From contig JALVEA010000003.1 in the NCBI GenBank assembly GCA_027008665.1, forward strand, positions 1-6,121: a DNA stretch of 6,121 nucleotides, in the 5' to 3' direction. Of the stretch, positions 1 to 5,064 are shown one piece after another. This DNA comes from Thiotrichaceae bacterium (GTDB lineage: Bacteria > Pseudomonadota > Gammaproteobacteria > Thiotrichales > Thiotrichaceae). Both the position numbers and the translations under genes were made by a program. Below the pieces are notes generated by a model. That model saw nothing but the letters and a program-made list of their open reading frames with translations, did not search any database and was not told the DNA's origin. Position 1 is the stretch's first letter. Every line of letters starts with the position of its first letter.

Positions 1-657
1 AAGTGTTAAAGGTAATTCACTACTACTATCTAATATTTTTGAAAGTTCCAATACTCCCTTTCTAGGAATAATAATACTTTTAACAATATCAGTACTATTA
101 TCATCATCACGTTGATATTCACTAATTGCCAACCGATGTCCATCAGTTGTTACCGTTTTAATTACTCCCCTTGCAATATCTAATAATAAACCATTTAAAT
201 AATATCGAACATCTTGATTAGCCATAGAAAAAGCGGTGTCATCTAATAAACCTTTTAAAATATTTTCACGAATAATAATTTTTTGATTAAAATTAATATC
301 ATTTAACAAAGGATATTCATTCGCAGGAAGAGTGGAAAGTTCAAAACGACTACGATCACCTTTCAAATAAAGCCTGTTGTCATCTGCTTCAAGAAAAATT
401 AAGCATTCAGGCGGCAAGGCTTTACAAATTTCCAATATTTTCCAAGCAGAGGTTGTAATAATCCCTTGTTCTTCACTATTGATTTCAGTACTGGTTGATA
501 ATTCAATTTCCAGATCTGTGCCAATAAATAATATTTTATTATTTTCTACAGAAATATAGATATTTTCTAGAATCTTCTTGGTGTTTTTTTTCTCTATAGC
601 ACCGATCACATGGCTCAATTGATTTAACAGTATTTCTCTTGGAATTTTCAATTTCAT
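1..657 (-). CDS. dnaN: DNA polymerase III beta subunit (sliding clamp), N-terminal part, truncated by window edge
   Basis: DnaN forms the ring-shaped clamp that tethers DNA polymerase III to DNA. The reading frame is open from ATG at 657 down to base 1 and gives 219 codons, against about 366 in E. coli, so domain I and most of domain II are present and domain III is missing. Recognisable blocks are GTDLEIEL (46-53), SRFELSTLPANEYP (103-116), AFSMANQDVRYYLNG (142-156), TDGHRLA (171-177, part of the partner-binding cleft) and IPRKG (197-201). The start is the first ATG and aligns with the family start (MKL.. against MKF.. in E. coli). A weak Shine-Dalgarno (AAGG, 670-673) lies 12 nt upstream. 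Oddity: the family motif RPTLPIL appears here as KNTKKIL (24-30). It follows dnaA on the same strand, separated by the origin. Confidence 0.96.
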   Translation of the reverse strand, partial: MKLKIPREILLNQLSHVIGAIEKKNTKKILENIYISVENNKILFIGTDLEIELSTSTEINSEEQGIITTSAWKILEICKALPPECLIFLEADDNRLYLKGDRSRFELSTLPANEYPLLNDINFNQKIIIRENILKGLLDDTAFSMANQDVRYYLNGLLLDIARGVIKTVTTDGHRLAISEYQRDDDNSTDIVKSIIIPRKGVLELSKILDSSSELPLTL

Positions 658-705
658 AATTAACTTTAGCCTTTTTATATAAAGATAGTAGTAGTAGTAG
701 GGGAG
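658..705 (+). other. Probable DNA unwinding element with DnaA-trio repeats
   Basis: An AT-rich run with TTTTTATATAAAG (672-684) is followed by five consecutive TAG triplets at 686-700, then a short G-rich stretch (GGGGAGCC, 700-707) and a DnaA box at 715. This order matches the basal unwinding layout described for bacterial origins: DnaA-trios (3'-GAT-5' repeats), a GC-rich spacer, then an anchoring box. Single-stranded DnaA is thought to extend along the trios to open the duplex. The segment also serves as the dnaN 5' leader, so opening and dnaN transcription share DNA. The assignment rests on arrangement alone. Confidence 0.72.
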
Positions 706-714
706 CCACTTTCC

Positions 715-723
715 TGTGGATAA
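715..723 (-). promoter_or_regulatory. Isolated DnaA box next to the unwinding element (R1-like)
   Basis: TGTGGATAA on the plus strand is a perfect consensus box in minus orientation. It stands apart from the main array, 14 bp from the last TAG triplet, and is the box nearest the AT-rich DNA. By position and orientation it corresponds to R1 of E. coli oriC, the anchor for DnaA that opens the duplex. Together with the following CTTTTT it forms a 15-bp direct repeat with 814-828. Confidence 0.85.
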
Positions 724-741
724 CTTTTTTTTTAACCGTAA

Positions 742-754
742 TATCAATAACTTG
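742..754 (+). promoter_or_regulatory. Putative IHF binding site in the origin
   Basis: TATCAATAACTTG fits every fixed position of the IHF consensus WATCAANNNNTTR. It is preceded by a run of nine T (725-733), the kind of AT tract that often strengthens IHF binding. It lies between the isolated box at 715 and the main box array, where a sharp IHF bend would bring the array back toward the unwinding element, as in E. coli. The match is by eye, and IHF sites are degenerate, so the call depends on the position. Confidence 0.6.
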
Positions 755-767
755 GGAGAAAAATGGT

Positions 768-822
768 TGTTGATAACCCTGTGGATAACCCTGTGGATAT
801 CCTGTGGATAAAATGTGGATAA
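768..822 (-). repeat. Left arm of origin palindrome: five minus-strand DnaA boxes
   Basis: Boxes start at 768 (TGTTGATAA, one mismatch), 780 (perfect), 792 (TGTGGATAT, one mismatch), 803 (perfect) and 814 (perfect), read on the plus strand. Start-to-start distances are 12, 12, 11 and 11 bp, close to one helical turn, so the boxes would sit on one face of the helix and favour a continuous DnaA filament. The arm is the reverse complement of 850-904 except at three positions. Confidence 0.9.
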
Positions 823-849
823 CTTTTTCTTCCACCTGCGAATCCCGAC

Positions 850-904
850 TTATCCACATTTTATCCACAGGATATCCACAGGGTTATCCACAGACTTATC
901 CACA
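850..904 (+). repeat. Right arm of origin palindrome: five plus-strand DnaA boxes
   Basis: Boxes start at 850, 861, 872 (ATATCCACA), 884 and 896; the other four are perfect TTATCCACA. Spacing is 11, 11, 12 and 12 bp, the mirror image of the left arm. The innermost 44 bp (850-893) are an exact reverse complement of 779-822, including the imperfect third box. The 27-bp spacer between the arms (823-849) has no box and is pyrimidine-rich on its left side. Confidence 0.9.
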
Positions 905-962
905 GGCGTTTGTATATATTTCGAGCTATTTATGGCTTAATAATTAACCTGTAGATGGATGA

Positions 963-2354
963 TTATTGATCTATTAATGTACGATATAGAATATTATATC
1001 CCTCCTCAATTGATGGGTCTAAAAAGCGTAATTCGGTTACTTTTTTACAGGCATGCATAACTGTTGTGTGATCTCTACCGCCGAAACTTTTCCCAATTTC
1101 TGGATAACTATGGCTCGTCAGTTCTTTGGATAAGGACATAGCTATTTGTCGTGGTCGTGCTATAACACGTACTCTTTTGGAAGAATTAAGGTCAGATACG
1201 CGAATGTTATAATGTTGAGCAACTGTTTTTTTAATGGTTTCAATGCTGATTTTTTTTGTATTATTGGCTAATTGATCACGCAAGGCATCGTGTGCAAAGT
1301 CAAGAGTTACTTTATTGAGATGACGTAAACGCAGTGTAGCGACAACCTTTTGTAAAGCCCCCTCTAGATCGCGTACATTTGAATTAAAGTTTTCTGCAAT
1401 AAAAAAGGCAACATTATTTGGTAATACTAATGAGAAAGCATCTGCTTTCTTGCGTAGTATTGCAACTCGTGTCTCTAGGTCAGGTGGGTCTATCGAAACA
1501 GTAAGACCAGAATTAAGACGTGTCCGTAAACGATCATCAATTCCTTCGACATTACGCGGGTATTTATCACTGGTAAGAATAATTTGTTTTTGTTCTTCTA
1601 ACAAAGTATTGAAGGTATGAAAGAATTCCTCCATAGAACGTGTTTTTCCAGCAAAAAATTGAATATCATCAATAAGTAAAGCATCTGTAGAACGATAAAA
1701 AGCTTTAAATTCATTTATTTGGTTATTACGTAATGCACCAACTAAATCATTGACGAAATTCTCAGATGTTAAATAAACCACATGAGCATCACTATTGTTT
1801 TCTAAAATATAATTACCAATTGCATGTATTAAATGGGTTTTACCCAATCCAGAGCTACCATAAATAAAAAGAGGATTAAAAGATTGACCTGGATTTTCAC
1901 TGACTTGTAAAGCAGAGGCACGCGCAAGTTGATTTGATTTTCCCTCAACAAAATTATCAAACGTCATATTTTGATTAAGACTATTAGTAAATAAATGTTT
2001 TATATTGAGAGTGGCTGATGAGTCTAAAGAGCCTAATACAGTGGGTTTGCTAAGTTGTTGACTGTTATTATCTATTGTTACCTGAGGTTGTACTAATTCG
2101 GGGCTATTGGAAAGAGGTGTTGAAGAGCCAATTTGTAAAATAACTTGGATTTTATTATTAGTTGTGATGGTTCGTACACATTCACTAATTCTGGGTAAAT
2201 GGTGGTCTTTTACATGTTGTAATACAAATTCATTTGGGGCTAATAAAAAAAGAGAATGATCATCATGTGTACCATGAAGTGTGCGTAACCATGTGTTTAT
2301 TTCTTGATCTGGAAGCTCTTGTTCTAGATGTTTTAAACATTGTTGCCAGAGCAT
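963..2354 (-). CDS. dnaA: Chromosomal replication initiator protein DnaA
   Basis: This AAA+ ATPase binds DnaA boxes, melts the origin and helps load the DnaB helicase. At 463 residues it is near the E. coli length of 467. Domain I is about 1-78 (LWQQCLKHLEQELP, as in enteric DnaA), followed by a short variable linker to about 128. The AAA+ domain has Walker A GSSGLGKT (166-173), Walker B LLIDD (226-230), sensor I around ILTSDKYP (259-266), box VII DRLRTRL (274-280) and sensor II NVRDLEGAL (326-334). Domain IV ends with the DNA-binding signature GGRDHTTVMHA (425-435). V205 and R239 correspond to E. coli V211 and R245, which contact the single-stranded unwinding element. A Shine-Dalgarno AAGGA (2363-2367) lies 8 nt before the ATG. 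Box VII is unusual: RTRLNSGL where E. coli has KSRFGWGL. The gene runs toward the origin, head-on to the rightward fork. Confidence 0.98.
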   Translation of the reverse strand: MLWQQCLKHLEQELPDQEINTWLRTLHGTHDDHSLFLLAPNEFVLQHVKDHHLPRISECVRTITTNNKIQVILQIGSSTPLSNSPELVQPQVTIDNNSQQLSKPTVLGSLDSSATLNIKHLFTNSLNQNMTFDNFVEGKSNQLARASALQVSENPGQSFNPLFIYGSSGLGKTHLIHAIGNYILENNSDAHVVYLTSENFVNDLVGALRNNQINEFKAFYRSTDALLIDDIQFFAGKTRSMEEFFHTFNTLLEEQKQIILTSDKYPRNVEGIDDRLRTRLNSGLTVSIDPPDLETRVAILRKKADAFSLVLPNNVAFFIAENFNSNVRDLEGALQKVVATLRLRHLNKVTLDFAHDALRDQLANNTKKISIETIKKTVAQHYNIRVSDLNSSKRVRVIARPRQIAMSLSKELTSHSYPEIGKSFGGRDHTTVMHACKKVTELRFLDPSIEEGYNILYRTLIDQ

Positions 2355-2574
2355 TATCCGTTTCCTTGCTAGTTAGAGGTGATGTATTCATAATACAGAG
2401 CGATTTATCCCGACTGATTGCAAAAAATACAATTAAGGAGATGTCTTGCTTGTAAAGTAGCGAGATTAGAATATTAATAAATGTCGTTATTATTCAATTG
2501 AGAAAATAAATTCTAGCTGGGATCAATGCTGTATTAATAATTTTAGAGCGCATCATAATACTTCAAATGTTTAC

Positions 2575-2583
2575 TTATCCACA
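2575..2583 (+). promoter_or_regulatory. DnaA box upstream of dnaA and rpmH
   Basis: A perfect TTATCCACA lies 221 bp upstream of the dnaA start and 21 bp upstream of the rpmH -35 element. DnaA represses its own gene through such boxes in several bacteria, so autoregulation of dnaA, or coupling of rpmH transcription to DnaA level, is plausible. The function is inferred from position. Confidence 0.65.
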
Positions 2584-2604
2584 AGTAAATTAATCCTAAA
2601 ACAG

Positions 2605-2633
2605 TTGACAATGGATGCTTCTTGGCTTATTTT
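2605..2633 (+). promoter_or_regulatory. Sigma70-type promoter for the rpmH operon
   Basis: A perfect -35 TTGACA (2605-2610) is followed by a 17-nt spacer and a -10 TATTTT (2628-2633, four of six matches). Transcription would start near 2640, giving a leader of about 70 nt before rpmH. No other good promoter is visible ahead of rpmH, and it probably serves rnpA and perhaps yidC-mnmE as well. Confidence 0.6.
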
Positions 2634-2709
2634 TCACGCCTTTTCGCTTTGCAATATTTCAGTGAATTATTGTACGGTTTAGTATTTCAGCATTATTTAG
2701 GTATAAGTC

Positions 2710-2844
2710 ATGAAAAGAACATTCCAACCCAGTAATATTAAGCGTGCGCGCACTCACGGTTTTCGCTCTCGTATGCGTACTGTTGGAGGCCGTAAGGTGA
2801 TAAAGTCACGTCGTGCTAAAGGTCGTGCTCGTCTTTGTCCGTAG
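2710..2844 (+). CDS. rpmH: 50S ribosomal protein L34
   Basis: This 44-residue, very basic protein is a structural component of the large ribosomal subunit. It begins MKRTFQPSNIKRARTHGFRS, which matches the L34 family almost residue for residue, and contains the conserved RRAKGRARL near the end (34-42). The C-terminus is CP, where relatives usually have a short tail such as SV or TVSK. An AGG at 2699-2701 lies 8 nt ahead of the ATG. It is the first gene of the plus-strand operon and starts 355 bp from divergent dnaA, the standard gammaproteobacterial arrangement. Confidence 0.97.
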   Translation: MKRTFQPSNIKRARTHGFRSRMRTVGGRKVIKSRRAKGRARLCP

Positions 2845-2905
2845 ATCCTCTCCTAAGACTAGAACGTCAAATGAAAATATTTATATTGTTAAACAGAACA
2901 AGTTA

Positions 2906-3286
2906 ATGCCAGTGACACCATCAGGGCAAATGTTTCCACGAGAAGTTCGATTGTTGAATGCAAAACAATACAGTTATGTATTTGCTGATGCGCGTCGTTT
3001 TGGTAATCAATCATTTACATTGCTAGTCAGATTAAATGATCAATCTCATCCTCGTTTGGGCTTGGCTATAGCAAAAAAAAGTGTAAAACGTGCGGTTGAT
3101 CGTAACCGTATTAAGCGTCTGCTTCGTGAGAGTTTTAGGCATAAGCAACATCAACTCCCCCCTATTGATATTATCGCTATGTGTCGTCCTGTTGTAGTCC
3201 AATTAAACAATGAGCAGATACTTCGTCAGTTAGAAAAACAGTGGTGTTATATGCAAAAAAAACTCACTTATCAACATGCTCGCTAA
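2906..3286 (+). CDS. rnpA: Ribonuclease P protein component
   Basis: RnpA binds the catalytic RNase P RNA and helps it recognise and cleave the 5' leader of precursor tRNAs. Numbering from ATG 2906 (126 residues), FPREVRLLNAKQY lies at 10-22, the family N-terminal block, and PRLGLAIAKKSVKRAVDRNR at 49-68 runs into IKRLLRESFR, containing the RNR motif that forms the RNA-binding helix. The start is uncertain. The frame stays open back to a GTG at 2813 inside rpmH, ATG 2906 has no clear Shine-Dalgarno, and ATG 2930 would give 118 residues, closest to the E. coli length of 119, but its AGGG (2923-2926) is only 3 nt away. The gene follows rpmH, as in most bacteria, by 61 nt (or 85 nt from 2930). 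Confidence 0.94.
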   Translation: MPVTPSGQMFPREVRLLNAKQYSYVFADARRFGNQSFTLLVRLNDQSHPRLGLAIAKKSVKRAVDRNRIKRLLRESFRHKQHQLPPIDIIAMCRPVVVQLNNEQILRQLEKQWCYMQKKLTYQHAR

Positions 3287-3307
3287 AGTTTTACTCAATT
3301 TTAGAAG

Positions 3308-3338
3308 TATTAAATGTGGTTGCATTTAATAACTTTTT
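3308..3338 (+). terminator. Weak hairpin plus T-run between rnpA and yidC
   Basis: TATTAAATG (3308-3316) pairs perfectly with CATTTAATA (3323-3331) around a six-base loop, and five T follow at 3334-3338. The form is that of an intrinsic terminator, but the stem has only one G-C pair and sits immediately before the yidC ribosome binding site. It could be a weak attenuator, an mRNA-processing site or a structure that modulates yidC translation, and chance is not excluded in AT-rich DNA. Confidence 0.35.
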
Positions 3339-3351
3339 CTAAGGATAGACC

Positions 3352-5064
3352 ATGGATCAACAACGCCCCTTATTGTACTTTGCTTTATTATTTTTAAGTT
3401 ATTTAATATGGACAGCATGGATGCAGGATCATGCCCCAAAGCCTGTGATTGATAAGACCAGTACAACGGCTATTACGCAGAGTATCCCAAATACTAGTCC
3501 TTCTAGTGTTCCTTCAGCTAATCGATCAGATGTACCAGAAGGCGTTGCAACCGTAGTTGCAACAACGCAGGCAGTATCAACAGGGAAAGTAGTTAAGAAT
3601 ACAGCCGCTGAAATTCATATAAAAACAGACGTACTGGATATGATTATCAGTACAGAAGGTGGATCATTTATCCAAGCTGATTTGTTGACCTATCCTGTCA
3701 GCCTAGAAGAAAAAGATAAGCCAGTACGTGTATTAGACCGTAGTAAAGCCTATGTAGCGCAATCAGGTCTTATTAGTACTGCGCCAGAGCTAGCGCCTAA
3801 TCATTATGCACAGTTTACAGCCCCACAAACGGAATATGAATTATTAGACGATAGTGAGCAATTAGTTGTTCCTTTAACATGGACAAATGGCAAAGGAATC
3901 ACCGTTACTAAGCGTTATACTTTTAAACGGGGAAGCTTTCTGATTACGGTTGATCAAGAAGTTGATAATCAAAGTGGTACGGTATGGAAAGGTAATAATT
4001 ACGAGCAATTAACCCACGGTCCAAATAACACTTCTAACGGTATGATGGGGATAACGGCCTATGTAGGTTCTGCCTATTATAATGAAAAATATGAGAAAGT
4101 TAGTTTTTCTGATATAAAAGATAAACCTTTGAGTAATGTTGTTCAAGGTGGGTGGGCAGCCATGCTTGAGCATTATTTTGTAAGTGCATGGATTCCACCT
4201 AAAGAGCAAAAGAATACCTATTACACCAAATATATTCCGAATGGCAATCGTTATATTATGGGTGTTAAATCTCCACAACAACAAATAGCAACCGCTACAA
4301 AAGCCACTTTTAGCAACCAATTTTATGTTGGGCCAAAAAATCAGGAAGAATTAGCAAAAATATCAAAAGGTCTTGATTTAACTGTTGACTACGGTATGTT
4401 TAGCTTTGTTTCTAAGCCGCTATTTTGGATTATGCAATCGATTCATAATGTAGTGGGTAACTGGGGTTGGTCAATTATTTTGGTTACTTTATTGATCAAA
4501 ATAGTGTTCTTTTACCCTTCTGCGATTAGCTATCGTTCAATGGCAAAAATGAAGAAACTGGCTCCTAAAATTAAAGAACTTAATGAGCGTTTTAAAGGTG
4601 ATCCACAAGCGAAACAAAAGGCTACCATGGACTTTTATCGCAAAGAAAAAATTAATCCCCTTGGTGGTTGTTTGCCGATGTTGATTCAGATGCCTGTCTT
4701 TATGGGGCTTTATTGGGTATTACTTGAAAGCGTAGAATTACGTCAAGCACCGTGGTTGGCATGGTATGAAGATTTATCGGTATTGGATCCCTACTATGTC
4801 CTGCCATTGATTTTTGGGGCTAGTATGTATTTGCAGCAAAAATTGAATCCACCCCAAATGGATCCAATGCAACAGAAAATATTTGCCTTCTTACCCATTG
4901 TTTTCACTGTTATGTTCCTATTTTTCCCCGCAGGTTTGGTTCTTTACTGGGTTGTTAACAATACGCTCTCAATAGCGCAACAATGGTTTATTACTCGGCA
5001 AATTGAAGCAGGTAAAAGCACTAGCATTATTGCTTTAGGGAAATATTTATTGAATAAAAAATGA
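3352..5064 (+). CDS. yidC: Membrane protein insertase YidC
   Basis: YidC inserts and folds inner-membrane proteins, alone or with SecYEG. The 570 residues fit the long proteobacterial type. A first membrane segment lies at about 7-24 (LYFALLFLSYLIWTAWM). A Ser/Thr/Pro-rich linker and the large periplasmic P1 domain follow to about 350. The conserved core then runs from GNWGWSIILVTLL (369-381) through the cytoplasmic helical hairpin (YRSMAKMKKLAPKIKEL, 394-410), NPLGGCLPMLIQMPVF (435-450), SVELRQAPW (460-468) and FFPAGLVLYWVVNN (524-537). The groove residue equivalent to E. coli R366 is lysine (K383), as in Pseudomonas, so the positive charge is kept. A strong Shine-Dalgarno AAGGA (3341-3345) lies 6 nt before the ATG. 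It starts 65 nt after rnpA with no yidD between, and its stop overlaps the mnmE start. Confidence 0.98.
   Translation: MDQQRPLLYFALLFLSYLIWTAWMQDHAPKPVIDKTSTTAITQSIPNTSPSSVPSANRSDVPEGVATVVATTQAVSTGKVVKNTAAEIHIKTDVLDMIISTEGGSFIQADLLTYPVSLEEKDKPVRVLDRSKAYVAQSGLISTAPELAPNHYAQFTAPQTEYELLDDSEQLVVPLTWTNGKGITVTKRYTFKRGSFLITVDQEVDNQSGTVWKGNNYEQLTHGPNNTSNGMMGITAYVGSAYYNEKYEKVSFSDIKDKPLSNVVQGGWAAMLEHYFVSAWIPPKEQKNTYYTKYIPNGNRYIMGVKSPQQQIATATKATFSNQFYVGPKNQEELAKISKGLDLTVDYGMFSFVSKPLFWIMQSIHNVVGNWGWSIILVTLLIKIVFFYPSAISYRSMAKMKKLAPKIKELNERFKGDPQAKQKATMDFYRKEKINPLGGCLPMLIQMPVFMGLYWVLLESVELRQAPWLAWYEDLSVLDPYYVLPLIFGASMYLQQKLNPPQMDPMQQKIFAFLPIVFTVMFLFFPAGLVLYWVVNNTLSIAQQWFITRQIEAGKSTSIIALGKYLLNKK

Larger units (their letters stand above)
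658..962. other. oriC: Chromosomal replication origin between dnaA and dnaN
   Basis: This gene-free 305-bp stretch contains eleven DnaA boxes. Eight are perfect TTATCCACA (715, 780, 803, 814, 850, 861, 884, 896), two are ATATCCACA (792, 872) and one is TTATCAACA (768). The six left boxes (715-822) read on the minus strand and the five right ones (850-904) on the plus strand. AT-rich flanks lie at 658-690 and 905-962. Five TAG triplets and an IHF-like site complete the usual parts of a bacterial origin. There is no GATC in the interval. That this is the active origin is inferred from box density, the unwinding-type elements and location beside dnaA; a plasmid-free chromosomal setting is implied by the flanking housekeeping genes. 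The right flank, 905-962, holds only AT-rich sequence with a small imperfect palindrome (934-949). Confidence 0.93.
2355..2709. promoter_or_regulatory. Divergent dnaA / rpmH control region
   Basis: These 355 bp contain no gene I can support. They are AT-rich and must carry the promoters for leftward dnaA and rightward rpmH. The clear elements are a perfect DnaA box (2575-2583) and a promoter facing rpmH (2605-2633). For dnaA I see only a weak candidate on the minus strand: TTGTAT (2432-2427), a 17-nt gap, then GATAAA (2409-2404). It overlaps a degenerate box-like TTATCCCGA (2405-2413). Unlike 658-962, the region has no clustered boxes or trio repeats, so it does not look like a second origin. 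Confidence 0.7.

Noticed and set aside
377..559. Plus-strand 60-codon open frame
   Set aside because: Antisense to the clear dnaN coding sequence, with no recognisable product.
539..868. 109-codon minus-strand open frame with a repeated YPQG-like peptide
   Set aside because: It overlaps the dnaN start out of frame, and its repeated peptide is just the translated DnaA-box array; no ribosome binding site or family resemblance.
768..904. Short regularly spaced repeats resembling a CRISPR array
   Set aside because: The repeat unit is the 9-bp DnaA box at 11-12 bp pitch in two opposite orientations, with no unique 25-40 bp spacers and no cas genes.
934..949. Palindromic GGCTTAATAATTAACC as a dnaA terminator
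   Set aside because: The inner arms leave a one-base loop and no T-run follows in the dnaA direction, so it is unlikely to terminate transcription.
2234..2455. Plus-strand 73-codon open frame over the dnaA start
   Set aside because: Mostly antisense to dnaA codons and its leader; no Shine-Dalgarno or family resemblance.
2355..2709. A second, Pseudomonas-type origin between rpmH and dnaA
   Set aside because: Only one perfect DnaA box is present, with no array, trio repeats or IHF-like site, so a control region is the simpler reading.
4009..4320. Minus-strand 103-codon open frame
   Set aside because: Lies entirely inside yidC on the opposite strand; shadow of the P1 domain coding sequence.
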